A stretch of DNA of 64,000 bases from Saussurea involucrata (Eukaryota > Streptophyta > Magnoliopsida > Asterales > Asteraceae), in contig CM066314.1 of NCBI GenBank assembly GCA_033807775.1, positions 32,599,001-32,663,000 on the forward strand, given 5' to 3'. A model generated the notes under the pieces. It did not search any database. It was given only the letters and a program-made list of their open reading frames with translations, and was not told the origin of the DNA. This document shows, piece by piece, positions 31,965-43,886 of the stretch. Within the stretch, counting starts at the first letter, position 1, and every line of letters starts with the position of its first letter. The translations under genes and the position numbers were made by a program.

Positions 31965-33500
31965 ATGGCAGCCCCTGGAAATCCGCAGCAAGCCGTCGCT
32001 CAGATGTATCAGGAGCTCGAGGTTGTCAGGAATCAACTCAATGCAATGGCAGAGCAGAATCGCAGAGCAGCTGAAGAGATCGTGCGGCTAAGGAATCCTT
32101 TTGGACCCCAGAATGGTCCTAGACCATTCATCCAGAATCCAAGTCCGGGACCAGGCCCGTCCGCGCAGAATCAGTATCCAGGTCCATTCATGCAGAATCA
32201 GCAGTCGGGTCCGTTCATTCCGAATCCCCAGTCTGGGCAGATTCCCCCTCAGCACATCCGACCACCACCCTTGAACAACGGATCCCAACCATTGCAAGGT
32301 GGCGCCCAGCCGTTTCAGAATGGATCCCAGGCGTTTTCTCAGCCGTTCCAAAGTGGTCCGCAACCTTTCCAGCAAGGATCGCAATCTTTCCAGCAGAGAT
32401 CGCAGCCATTTCAGCATGGACCACAATCGTTTCAGAATGGACCGCAGCAATTCCACTATGGGTCGCAGCCATATTTTGTTCCATTCAACGGGGACACCAA
32501 TGGTTCATCGCATGGTAATGGCACTAGTTCAGGGACCAATCCCTCGACAGGGGCAAATCCTGATCTTAACGATCCCGTCACCCAGCGTTTGAAGATGTTA
32601 GAAGACCAGAATGAGCGCGTCCTGTCCTTGCTCGCCAAGTTGCCTGGGGCGACCGTGCCTATCGATGTCGAGCCTCGGTCGGGGTATCAGGCGTCACCCT
32701 TCATCGACGAGATCGCCACCGTCGAGGTCCCAAAGAAGTATAACATTCCTGCCTTCACTCCCAAGTATTCGGGTCTGACCGATCCAACCGAGCATGTCGC
32801 GCAGTATAAGCAGCTCATGTGGACAATCTCGATTCCACACTTGTACCAGGAAGTATGCATGTGCAAGAGTTTCGGCGCGACTCTCACTGGTCCAGCTCTC
32901 CAATGGTTGACCAATCTCAAACCCAAATCTATCGGGTCATTTGCCGAATTGGTCAACCAATTCTCCCGGCAATTCACCAGCAGTCGTAAGATGGAAAAGT
33001 AGACTAGTGATATGTACTATGTCATGCAGAAGACCAATGAGTCTATTCGAAGTTATTTCAATAGATTCAATGCCGAAATGATCAGTATCCGCAATTGTGA
33101 CATCAAAACTGCGATCGAAGCTTATAAGCGTGGTCTAGATGATAGTTCAGGTCTATATATCGATCTGACCAAGTATCCCCCAGAGACTTTCGAAGACATC
33201 CGAGCTCGAACCTTGGCATATATGAGGGTCGAAGATGATGCCGCCTTTCGTCGCAAGCACACTGACGACAAGAAGTCGTTAGCGTCAGAAAGCCAGAGTT
33301 CAAGACAAAGGTTGTTTCCAGAATAGAGCCACCGCGCCAAATTTCAAATGTTCGTTTCAAGACAAAAGCAGAGGCCAAGACCGCGACTAAGTTCACTCAG
33401 TACCCCAAGATATCCTCTTACGGATTCAAAGGATCTGCAAAGGACTTAGTCGGAGCTCTGAAGACCGCTCAAGCAACCATTTGATGGCCAAAGAAGTCCG
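31965..33500 (+). pseudogene. gag of C (Tat-type)
   Basis: ATG at 31965. Residues 1-45: heptad-like N-terminus (QMYQELEVVRNQLN). Residues 45-185: low-complexity segment rich in Gln/Pro/Phe with about ten SQPFQQG/NGPQ-like repeats. A linker follows, then the Retrotrans_gag core (TDPTEHVAQYKQLMW, GPALQWLTNLKPKSI, LVNQFSRQF, ESIRSYFNRFNAEM, ETFEDIRARTLAYMR). Lesions: TAG at 33000 (CAG in D), a one-base loss near 33290, and TGA at 33482 (CGA in B and D). The C-x2-H-x4-H-x4-C knuckle lies at about 33535-33576. The gag builds the particle in active relatives. Confidence 0.88.
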
Positions 33501-34312
33501 ACCTGGAAGATGCTAAGAAAGACAAATCAAAGTGGTGCGACTTCCATGCCGATCATGGTCATGCGACAGACGACTGTATCGCATTGAAGAAGGAACTAGC
33601 ATATCATTTTCCGAAAGGAAATCTCAAAGATATCATCGATGATGTCGCTATTTCAGCTAACGGACATCGAACGACGACCCCCGAGCATGCGAAGGTCGTC
33701 AATTGCATCACCGGTGGTTCAGATGTGTTTGGTCTGGCGTATTCAGCGGCCAAGCGTCATGCCAATCAGGCGCCCGATGATCGGCCTATTCCTCGCTCGT
33801 CTAGACCCAAAGCAGATTTGGAGCTAGAAGCCATGAAGATTGTGTTCGACCACGTCGACCTTGGCGACTCGTATCAGAAGCATCACGACAAGTTGATCCT
33901 TCAGATCACGGTTGGTAACTGTCTAACGCGTCGAGTCTTAATCGACGGGGGCAGCTCAGCAAAGGTTATTTTTCTCAACACCATCAAAGCCATGGGAATC
34001 GATCGCTCGGAAATCACCCGACGTTCGACGACTTTGGTCGGTTTCAATGGAGAAGCGACGAGCACCTTCGGAGTGATAATCTTGCCCGTCTACGCTGGAG
34101 GAGTCAACAAGCAGACCAAGTTCAGTGTCATCAATTGTGCGTCGGCCTATAACATCATCTTAGGACGACCATGGATCCATGATATGAAATCCGTTCCCTC
34201 GACGTATCATCAAATGTTGAAATTCCCTACGCCATGGGGAATCCAGGAGATTAAAAGTGAGCCAAAAGTCGCTCGTGAGTGCTACAAGTCTACCTTGAAG
34301 CCGCAAAAATAA
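33501..34312 (+). pseudogene. gag tail and aspartic protease of C
   Basis: In the frame used after the gag frameshift: WCDFHADHGHATDDC knuckle, linker, then protease with VLIDGGSSAKVIF (DGGSS at 33944-33958), LVGFNGEATSTFG and ILGRPWIHDMK, ending at TAA 34310. From 33584 this part is open without stops. No RT domain follows; the frame simply ends 60 nt after the protease. Confidence 0.88.
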
Positions 34313-35084
34313 ACCAAAGTCACAAGATCAGGCTCTCGACAGGTTCATTCCTCTATCCCTAAATTAATATCTTTTCACAGAGATAAGTCTACTATGGTGC
34401 CCGGTCGCACGACAACATAGTCAACGCAGGACAATATTTCCCCGTGTCATTCTGTCATTTAAAACCTATCTTTTCCTCCCAAAAAGAATAAGGTAATAAA
34501 TGACAGGGGGCAAATAGAGAGAGTCTGAAATGGTACGTTCTCTAACTCTTTTTCATACGATTTTTTCTCACAAAACGTTTACTGACTTAAGCATCGGAGG
34601 GTCGTTGGCTAGCCAACGACCAGCCCCGACATCGTTTTATCGCAGAATCGCACGACAGATTATCGCAGAATCGCACGACAGTAATCATTAAGTCTACTAG
34701 ATGACTTTAAATTCGCAGAATCGCACGACATAAACAATCATGATTTTCTTCCCTGACCATCCCTCCACAGGGGCATACGACGCAAATTCCTCGTACGATC
34801 TCGTCGTACAATCACAAAGCCTAAATAACTTACATCTAAGTTTCTTAGCTTTTATACCCTGAATGGATGCTTTAATCGCGTGTTTTTATTTGTTTTACGT
34901 TTTTATTATCATATTACAATGAGTGCCTTAGTCGCATGATTTCATATGTATCTTATGTTCGACTTTATAATCAAATGTGATTCTAATAAAGCATAAGCAA
35001 AAGATATATTCATTAAGTAAACCATTATATACATACTCGATCCCTGATTGGTCGAATGGCAAAACAAACAAGGAAAGGAAAATT
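34313..35084. other. Conserved non-coding spacer of C
   Basis: Counterpart of 21002-21788. Includes the purine tract AGGGGGCAAATAGAGAGAG (about 34505-34523), the 22-bp palindrome (34600-34621) and three direct copies of TCGCAGAATCGCACGACA (34638-34730) where B has one or two. Confidence 0.75.
34600..34621. promoter_or_regulatory. Perfect 22-bp palindrome in C
   Basis: Identical to the one in B (21347-21368). Confidence 0.6.
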
Positions 35085-36569
35085 CTAGACGGCAGGGGGA
35101 ACATCGGTCGTATCCCTGCTCGAAGTCCCGACCCGAGGACCTTCATCTGCCACTCCTCCCGCACGAATCTCCTGCAGTTCATACTGAGCATCGAAAAGAT
35201 GGATGGCTAGCTCGTCAGCACGCGCCAAGGCAAACCTCTCCCTATCTAAAGCCGCCTTCTCTCTCTCCAACGCCACCACTTCTCTTTCAAGTCATGAAAG
35301 ATTGACACTCACCATGAACGCCAGACTGGCAACTTGAGATCCAATCTCTCCGACCGGAACTCCACGAAAACGCTCCCCGAAAGACGGGAGCAAATACTTC
35401 CCCAGATGAGGGAACGACGTCGTCCCGTCTAGGACACCATCCGCCATAAAGTCAGACGGCAATGTAAAATTGACCGTCATAACTTCGGCCGATAATCTCT
35501 CGCCCCTGTCAGCAGACGTTGGGATCGACACTTTGGACATCGGCTTCGTCACCGTCGCCGGAAGCGCAGAACTTGCTGGTGTCGCGTCCGTTACGCCGAA
35601 ACGGCTAGATGACGCCCTCGCCTCCTTAGGCAGAACAACTCCCGGTGAGTTATCAACCCTAGACGACGGTTCCCTCAGGACTGTCCTCCGGGTTCTCTTT
35701 TCGCTCGACCCAGCTGTCGAAACATTTTCACCCCAAAGGGCACGCATAACCTGCTCCCCTCTCGCCCTAGAGACCGATTTCCTCTTGGTCGGCACTGATC
35801 AGGAAATACATGAAGCGTCAGGCGGATAGAGTAAACAAAGTAAAATAAAAACTATGGTACATTTACCAGTCGCTTCTTCCCTCTCATCCTCCTCTCCCTC
35901 TTCTTTAGAATCTCTCATCGCATCCTCGTCCTCGGCCGCCGGTTGCCACGTGACGAAAGATCGATCATCAGTACTATAACTCAGGAGTCTGTCGACCTTG
36001 GCTCGAGAACCTTCGTTCGGGTGCAAGGCATTGTACTGAATCTCTGAAGACGACAAAAAGCAATGAGTAAATAGAAAGCGGAAGAACCAAACAGTGACAT
36101 ATATCGAAAAAGCATACCTCCCATGTTCCAGTCAGGACGAATCCATTTGCTATTGATGTCAAGTGAGTCAGTACGCACGAATACATACCTCGATTTCCAC
36201 CTACGATCATTGACGCCAGTTCCCAAAACCAGGGTGCGGTCACCCTTAAACTTGGAATACGGACTGTAACGCCAATTCTTGTCTCTCTTAACATGATAAG
36301 CCAACCAGAAATCATTCGAGGTCATAGGTGGATCCCACTTTGCAGACAATCGCTCGATAACAAAAAAAACCCGCCAAAGTTGGGGCATCAACTGCCCTGG
36401 TGACAGGCCAAAATATCGCATGAAATTCTTAGATAAAACCGAATACGGCCACTCAAACCCTATTTTGAAGGGATACTCGTATATCACGAAGCATCCTTCG
36501 GGACAATTCTCAGGACGTATATCCCCTGGAATGGTTAACTCTACTTCCGCAGGGATCTTCGCTAGACGC
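35085..36569 (-). pseudogene. Antisense gene of C, main part (split by D)
   Basis: Continues the frame that begins at ATG 43886. Exon 1 runs to 36118 and includes YEYPFKIGFEWPYS, GQLMPQLWRVFFV, NDFWLAYHVKR, SRYVFVRTDS. Intron 36117-36044 (GT-AG, 74 bp, phase 1). Exon 2 36043-35867 is acidic. Intron 35866-35795 (72 bp, phase 1). Exon 3 starts at 35794 (PTKRKSVSRARGEQ) and reaches LAFM at about 35310. After that the third intron is cut short by a deletion. A separate frame (35279-35085) keeps a short coiled coil (VVALEREKAALDRERFALA). The sequence is clearly diverged from B and D, yet exon borders and phases agree, which supports the gene model. Confidence 0.75.
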
Positions 36570-37553
36570 TGTTAATGCCAAAAATCGCACCAAAGGGACA
36601 ACTTAAGGTCGATGTGGACTTAATCAACTAAAGAAAGGATCTTTCGACGAGACGTGCGACGAGGAAAAAAATAAACGAGACAAGGAATTTCATGACGCAG
36701 GAAAAACCTCAACGAGGAAAAAACCTGCGGACGACAATGGATGTCGTCGCTGCACTATGGTCGCCAAACAGGGGCGACGTCCTTGGTACTGGCGTCGGTC
36801 GTACGATGATTACAATACAAATGAAGGAAATACTTCGAAATGTAAAGTACAAGTGTTTAAATGTGAAAACATGTGTTTGTCGTGTGTGAATACAAAGTGT
36901 GAGCTTCTAGTCGAGGGCGGTTTGTCGTGCGTCGAGAGCGATACTTGAGCTTTTCCTCGAGTGTTCTTGAGTTCGCAGTAGGGTTCTGGCTTTCAGTACT
37001 TGATCTCCAGAGTTTGAATGTTCTTTGCTATGAGTTGGGATGATTTTCTCTGCTGTTTGGTGATGCTCGCTTATATATTTTCGATGTTAACCGATGTCCC
37101 TTGAAATGAGGCTTTAGCTTGTCTTTTATAGTCTTCGCGTCATTAATTAGCTCCATTAATTATTCGATCAACCGCTACAACGGTTGGAAACGGTCGCCGG
37201 AGTGATTATCCATGATGATCTTCGTCCGTTACGGTTATCGATCATTGATGGTTGTGTCGGTTATATCCGTTGCTCTTTAATGACTTTCACTCCTGCATTA
37301 AACACTTAACAAACGTAACAGTCAAGGTTAACGTTAGCTTTGGTCGTCAGTACAATGATCTTACGCGATGGTCGTACGGGACGAGCGATGCTAAGGTCGA
37401 GTGTCATGGGTAACGTACGACTTACCTTTTACGGGCGACGATGGATGTTTTCTGGGTTCTCGTCGAGACGTTATCTTAATACAAGATTTGGATTACGACG
37501 TGCGTCTTACCTGTTCTGGTCGTGGTCGTACGACGTGATTTTTTGCCCAAACA
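36570..37553 (-). repeat. 3' LTR of D
   Basis: 984 bp from TGTTAATGCC to GCCCAAACA on the + strand. It carries the alpha-2 block (sense AAACAGCAGAGAAAA, GAACTCAAGAACACTCGAG). The complement of the polypurine tract (GTTTGCCCCCAAAATTTG, 37554-37571) follows. Confidence 0.93.
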
Positions 37554-37843
37554 GTTTGCCCCCAAAATTTGAAAATTGAATGTTAAATTTAAGTTTTAAA
37601 TTTTGTCCATCAGACGCATAGGAAATAAGACAAGAGTTAGAAATTACCTCAATCGCCTTGGAGATAGACTGGTTCGTTTCTAACTGAACGAGAAGTTGAA
37701 AAGGGAACGGGGTCGTGACGTCATACTGACACACGATGATGCTTACCAGCTGTCGAGGACAGGTGTCGACGATCCCTGCGGTCATACGAAAGGACGGGGA
37801 CGCGCAGCGGTTATCCAGGGATTCGACTTGACATGATCGACTG

Positions 37844-37854
37844 CATAAATAAAG
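37844..37854 (+). promoter_or_regulatory. TATA-like box upstream of the antisense gene of D
   Basis: CATAAATAAAG, about 205 bp before ATG 38057, same relative place as in B and C. Confidence 0.6.
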
Positions 37855-38056
37855 ATTACGATGGATCTTTTCTTCGCGATTTCCGTTCGATTAAAACTTG
37901 TAAGGGTCCTTTGACCTAATTTAAGTTTTTCTGAGATCATATAAGATACGACCCTCCAGTTTGCGTATACGTCGCAAGTCTATTGCTAGAAAGCCTAGAA
38001 AAAACTGGGATATTTGGGGTTTTTCTGAGCGTCAAATCTTGTTGACGGGTTTAGCG

Positions 38057-40164
38057 ATGTCGACGGAGCCTAGGAGCACTATCCGGGATCAAGATGCCCT
38101 AGACGACTTTAGGGTTTTAGCAAAAATCCCTGCAGGGGTTACTGTGAGTAAGGCCGCTAATATTCGACCGGAGATGTGTACCGAGGGGTACATTGTTATA
38201 TACGAATACCCGTTCAAAATAGGCTTTCACTGGCCATATTCGCCTTTAGTCAAAGAATTTATGTGTGAATTTGATCTTTCGTCGGGGCAACTGATGCCCT
38301 AGTTCTAGCGAGTTATCTTGATCATCGAATGACTTACCTCCAACTGGAATCCACCGATGAATGTGAGGGACCTTCTGACGGCGTATAAGGTCAAGAGTGA
38401 TCAGTACCGTCGCTATAGCTTGTTTTCAAGGTTCAAGGGTGATCGCACACTGGTTTTAAATACTGCGGTCAACGACCGTGGATGGAAGAAGAGGTATGTA
38501 TTCGTACGGGCGTCGACGCTGGACAATGATAGTGACTGGATTAGGGAGGGTTGGAATATGATGGGTGAGCCTTTGACTGTACGTTTTCATGTTATTCTGT
38601 TGCTCGATTGTTTCTTTGACTGATCTTCTTTTTTGTGCGTAGATATTAATTTCGATAAAGTAGAGCCGGATGATGTTTCTCGGGCTAAGGTCGAAAAGTT
38701 CTTGGAATTTAGTACCGAAGACCGGTCGTATGTCACGCGTCATTTGATAGACGAGGATGATGACATCATTTTCTTGCGCGACAGAATGAGGATGGGTCGA
38801 GAGGAGAAAGAAGAAGAGGAGGACTCTGAGAAGACTGAGGAGGAAGAGAAGAGCGAAGAACCAGAGGTAGAGATAATTAGTAAGTATCCTTTTGTCTTCT
38901 TTTCGCTTGACCTGGTCTTTCTCTGTTCTGAATAGTCTAACTTCTTTCTTTTACCGTTCAGGTGAATCTCAAGCACAGGCGACGTCTTCTGTTGCTAGGA
39001 AGACGGCCCAAGTCGAAGTAGTTCGCGAGGCGAGGGAGAAGGACGTTTCGACAGCTAGGTCGAGAGTCCTGAAGAGAAAAGAGGTTCCGACAGCCGGGTC
39101 GGGCCTCTTAAAGAGGACAAAGATGTCCGTTCTGAGGGAACCGTCTTTGAAGACGGGTAACCCATCGAGGGTTGCCTTGTCCAGGAAGGCGAAGGCGTCG
39201 GTTGCGACCGGCGCTGAATCTGTGGATACTGCGCAACTGGCGACAATGTCTCCCGTCGTCCTATCCGGCCCTTCATCGGCCGACAGGGGCAAAGGCGCGC
39301 AGAAGGGACCTTTGGGGGAAACGACGGTCAACTTTACGTTGCCGTCGGGTTTTCTGGACGACAATGTCTTGGACGAGACGAAGTTGTTCCCCCATTTGGA
39401 AAAAACATTTGCTTCCGACTTTCAGGTAGCGTTTTGACGGGTTTTCTTTTGAGAAGAAAGAGTTCCATACAGCTGGACTCTTGTTCTTGGTAAGCCTTTC
39501 TTTCAAGACTTGTCGTTTGTCGTTGTCGTTGTCGTTGTCGTTGTTTACTAATGCTGCTCATATTATGATTCTTCAGGCGTTCCAAGCATCTCTGGCATTG
39601 CATGCCGAAACGACGAATATAGAGGTTTCAACGGCTTTTGTTACCAAATATGAAGATGCAGCGCTAGCTAAAGAGAAAGCTGCTTTGGAACATGAAGAAG
39701 CGATGTCAGCGCGCCTTGACCATGCTCTGGACGAATTGGATGCCCTCAGTCATACAAGAGACGATATAAACTCGCGTTTGAAGGAGTCCCTGACTTTGAT
39801 GCGCGACCAGAGAGAGGAGCTGGAAGGGATGAAGGAATCCGTAACCGTGAAGAGGAAGGAAGTCGAGGAAATCAAGGCTAAGGTGATAAGTTTGAAGGAG
39901 TCTGATGAGTTGAAGGACGAAAATAAGTCTTTCCTTTGTTACGCTCGACTTACTGCGCGTGCGGCAATTATGCGACGTCACTTGCAGGGTAAGGATCCTT
40001 TGGCTTCAGCATCAGATGAGTTGCGTCTCTTTTATGAGAGAGTCGGGACCGAGAGAGATCTCGACTTGGATGACCAGAGGGAGGTCGAAGAGGAGGCGGT
40101 TGCTGAGGGTTTTCAAGATGAGGTATCGGACAAGGTCGTGATCGATGCTCCTCCACAACCTTAG
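38057..40164 (+). pseudogene. Antisense spliced gene of D (Transposase_28-like, coiled coil)
   Basis: Exon 1 38057-38564 (508 nt), exon 2 38643-38879 (237 nt), exon 3 38962-39489 (528 nt), exon 4 39577-40164 (588 nt). Introns of 78, 82 and 87 bp, all GT-AG. Exons 1 and 2 have exactly the lengths seen in B. Exon 3 is 8 nt shorter, which matches a frameshift visible near 39410-39430. Exon 4 is 3 nt shorter. Exon 1 carries three stops (38300, 38306 and about 38330) where B has CAG, TGG and CGA, all C-to-T or G-to-A changes. Exon 2 is Glu-rich (EEKEEEEDSEKTEEEEK); exon 4 is a coiled coil (ELEGMKESVTVKRKEVEEIK). The upstream ATG of B is ATA here. Confidence 0.8.
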
Positions 40165-40975
40165 AAAAAATGTATTTATTTGATCATGATGCTCGACCGT
40201 TAGTGGCCGATTATGTATTCGATGGCTTATATAATGAACGCAACCTTTGCTTATGCTTTATCCAAACCATGTTTAACCATGAAGTCGAACATAAGATACG
40301 TATGAAATCATGCGACTAAGGCATTCATTGTAATACGATGACAAGAACGTAAAACAAAAAAACACGCGATTAGAGCATCTATTCAGTGTATGAAAGTTAA
40401 GAAACTTAGGGGTAAAGTCGTTTAGACTCTGTGATCGTGCGACCGGATCGTACAACGAGTTTGTATCGTATGCCCCTGTGGAGAAATAATCAAGTTGGAG
40501 ACCTGATCATTTATGTCGTTCGACCTTGCGATATTAAATTCATACAGTAGACTTAATGATTACTGTCGTGCGACTCTGCGATAATCTGTCGTGCGATTCT
40601 GCGATAAAACGATGTCGGGGGTTGGTCGTTGGCTAGCCAACGACCCTCCGATGCTTAAGTCAGTAAATGTTTTGCGAGAAAAATCGAGAAAAAATCGTAT
40701 GAGAAAGAGTTAGAGAACGTACCCGTTCAGACTCTCTCTATTTGCCCCCTGTCATTTATTACTGTACTCTTTTTGGGAGGAAAAGATAGGTTTTAAATGA
40801 CAGAATGACACGGAGAAATATTGTCCTGCGGTCGACTATGTTGTCGTGCGACGAGGCACCATAGTAGATTTATCCCTGTGAAAAAGATATTGTTAATTTA
40901 GGGATAGAAAAACGAACCTGTCGAGAGCTTGATCTTACGACTTCAGTTTATTTTCTCTTTTGATCTCCTGGATTC
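40165..40975. other. Conserved non-coding spacer of D
   Basis: Inverted counterpart of the spacers in B and C, including the palindrome at 40624-40645 and the complement of the internal purine tract (about 40735-40755). Confidence 0.75.
40624..40645. promoter_or_regulatory. Perfect 22-bp palindrome in D
   Basis: Same 22 bases as in B and C. Confidence 0.6.
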
Positions 40976-42739
40976 CCCATGGCGTAAGGAATTTTAATTA
41001 ATAACTTTTGCATGCTCGGGAGTCGACGGTCGATGGCTATTAGCTGGAATAGCGACATCGTCGATGATATCTTTGAGATTTCCTTTCGGAAAATGGTATG
41101 CTAGTTCCTTCTTCAATGCATACATTCGTCTGTCGCATGACCATGATCGGCATGGAAGTCGCACCACTTTGATTTATCCTTTTTAGCATCGTCCTGGTCG
41201 GACTTCTTTGGCCATCGAATGGTAGCTTGGGAACTTTTCAGAGCTTCGACTAGGTCCTTTGCAGATCCTTTGAATCCGTAAGAGGATATCTTGGGGTACT
41301 GAGTGAACTTAGCCACGGTCTTGGCCTCTGCTTTCGTCTTGAAACGAACATTTGAAACTTGGCACGCTGGCTCTATCCTGGAAACGGCCTTTGTCTTGAA
41401 CTCTGGCTTTCTGATGCCTAGCGACTTCTTGTCGTCAGTGTGCTTGCGACGGAAGGCTGCATCGTCTTCGACCCTCATATATGCTAAGGTCCGAGCTCGA
41501 ACGTCTTCGAAATTCTCCGGGGGATATTTGGTCAGGTCGGTGTATAAACCCGAATTATCGTCCAGACCACGCTTATAGGTTCGATTGCGGATTTTACGTC
41601 GCAATTTCGGATGCTGATCATTTCGGCATTGAATCTATTAAAATAACTTCGAATAGACTCATTAGCTTTCTGCACGATGTAATATAGGTCGCTAGTCTGC
41701 TTCTCCATCTTACGACTGTTGGCGAATTGCTGGGAGAATTGATTAACCAACTCAGCAAACGACCCGATAGATTTGGGTTTGAGATTGATTAACCATTGGA
41801 GAGCAGGACCAGTGAGGGTTGCTCCAAAACTTTTACACATGCATACTTCCTGGTACATAAATGGGATCGAAATCGTCCACATGAGCTGCTTATATTGCGC
41901 GACGTGCTCAGTCGGATCGGTCACACCCGAATACTTGGGAGTGAAGGCAGGAATGTTATATTTCTTTGGGACCTCGACGGTGGCGATCTCGTCGATGAAG
42001 GGCGACGCCTGATACCCTTAGCGAGGCTCGACGTCGACAGGCATGGCTGCCCCAGGCAACTTAGCGAGCAAGGATAGGACACGCTCATTTTGGTCTTCTA
42101 ACATCTTCAAACGCTGGGCGACAGGATTGTTAAGATCAGGATTTGCCCCTGTCGAGGGATTGGCCCCTGGGCTAGTGCCATTACCATGCGATGAACCATT
42201 GGTGTCCCCGTTGAAAGGAACAGAATATGGTTGCGACCCATAGTGGAATTGTTGCGGTCCATTCTGAAACGGTTGCGATCCTTGCTGGAAAGGTTGCGAT
42301 CCACCTTGAGGTCCATTCTGAAATGGCTGCTGAAATGGTTGCGACCCTTGCTGGAAAGGCTGCGACCCTTGTAATGGCTGAGACCCATTATTCATGGGTG
42401 GTGGCCTTATGTGCTGAGGAGGAACTGTCCCAAACTGAGGATTTGAGTTGAACGGCCCTGGTTGTTGATTCTGCATGAACGGGCATGGATGCTGATTCTG
42501 CGCGGATGAACCTGGATTCGGGACAAATGGTCTAGGGCCATTCTGGTCGAACGATCTTGGAACTGGGTTTTGCACGAATGGCCTAGGACCATTTGAGGCC
42601 CAAGAGGATTTCTTAACCGCGCGATCTCCTCAGCTGCTCTGCGATTCTGCTCTGCCAATGCATTGAGCTGATTCCTGGCGACTTCGAGCTCTTGATACAT
42701 CTGAGCAACAGCTTGCTGCGGATTTCCAGAGGCTGCCAT
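40930..42739 (-). pseudogene. gag of D with the protease removed
   Basis: ATG at 42739 (MAASGNPQQ). The frame is broken near 42590 (one base lost), at about 42018 (stop) and near 41578. The segments equal the gag of C: SQPFQQG repeats, the TDPTEHVAQYKQ core, NFEDVRARTLAYMR, then WCDFHADHGHATDEC. Near 41005 the text jumps from the post-gag linker (PEHAKV) to the last protease residues (FPTPWGIQEI), so the DGGSS active site and about 180 codons are gone. The ends of the deletion share AAT/TTAA-like bases. The element could move only with protease supplied by another copy. Confidence 0.85.
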
Positions 42740-42820
42740 TTTCCTGCAACAGAAAATAGGAGAAACTCCAAGAAACTATTAGTAGGGTGCACGTTCGTCG
42801 AGGATTTTCTCTAGATGAGG

Positions 42821-42837
42821 TCCCACGGATGGCGCCA
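42821..42837 (-). other. Primer-binding site of D
   Basis: Minus-strand TGGCGCCATCCGTGGGA, 3 nt from the 5' LTR. Confidence 0.9.
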
Positions 42838-42840
42838 AAC

Positions 42841-43825
42841 TGTTAATGCCAAAAATCGCACCAAAGGGACAACTTAAGGTCGATGTGGACTTAATCAACT
42901 AAAGAAAGGATCTTTCGACGAGACGTGTGACGAGGGAAAAAAATAAACGAGACAAGGAATTTGATGACGCAGGAAAAACCTCAACGAGGAAAAAACCTGC
43001 GGACGACAATGGATGTCGTCGTTGCACTATGGTATCCAAACAGGGGCAACGTCCTTGGTACTGGCGTCGGTCGTACGATGATTACAATACAAATGAAGGA
43101 AATACTTCGAAATGTAAAGTACAAGTGTTTAAATGTGAAAACGGGTGTTTATCGCGTGTGAATACAAAGTGTGAGCTTCTGGTCGAGGGCGGTTTGTCGT
43201 GCGTCGAGAGCGATACTTGAGCTTTCCCTCGAGTGTTCTTGAGTTCGCAGTAGGGTTCTGGCTTTCAGTACTTGATCTCCAGAGTTTGAATGTTCTTTGC
43301 TATGAGTTGGGATGATTTTCTCTGCTGTTTGGTGATGCTCGCTGATGTATTTTCGATGTTAACCGATGTCCCTTGAAATGAGGCTTTAGCTTGTCTTTTA
43401 TAGTCTTCGCGTCATTAATTAGCTCCATTAATGATTCGATCAACGGCTACAACGGTTGGAAACGGTCGCCGGAGTGATTATCCATGATGATCTTCGTCCG
43501 TTACGGTTATCGATCGTTGATGGTTGCGTCGGTTATATCCGTTGCTCTTTAATGACTTTGACTCCTGCATTAAACACTTAACAAACGTAACGGTCAAGGT
43601 TAACGTTAGCTTTGGTCGTCAGTACAATGATCTTACGCGATGGTCATACGGGACGAGCGACGCTAAGGTCGAGCGTCATGGGTAACGTACGACTTACCTT
43701 TTACGGGCGACGCCGGATGTTTTCTGGGTTCTCGTCGAGACCTTATCTTAATACAATATTTGGATTATGACGTGCGTCTTACCTGTTCTGGTCGTGGTCG
43801 TACGACGTGATTTTTTACCCAAACA
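42841..43825 (-). repeat. 5' LTR of D
   Basis: 985 bp, near-identical to 36570-37553, with differences such as GTGCG/GTGTG, CGCTG/CGTTG and GGGGCG/GGGGCA. Confidence 0.93.
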
Positions 43826-43830
43826 GACGC

Positions 43831-43886
43831 CTAAAGGCATCTAAATCCTCCTGACTCACGATAGAACTCTCTGGTTCAATCGACAT
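43831..43886 (-). pseudogene. First codons of the antisense gene of C (MSIEP...)
   Basis: ATG at 43886-43884, preceded in frame by TAA, so this Met is the real start in C. It reads MSIEPESSIVSQEDLDAF and joins AKIPAEVEL at 36564 once D and one copy of its GACGC target duplication are removed. It aligns with MSTEPRS in B and D. Confidence 0.8.

Larger units (their letters stand above)
36570..43825 (-). mobile_element. Element D: Tat-like Ty3-gypsy element (alpha-2), reverse orientation
   Basis: LTRs 36570-37553 (984 bp) and 42841-43825 (985 bp). Target duplication GACGC at 36565-36569 and 43826-43830, inside exon 1 of the antisense gene of C. The interior on the minus strand is primer-binding site, gag, a deleted protease, spacer with palindrome, then the antisense gene (which reads on the + strand) and polypurine tract. 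The LTR differences seen are mostly C/T or G/A. Confidence 0.95.
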
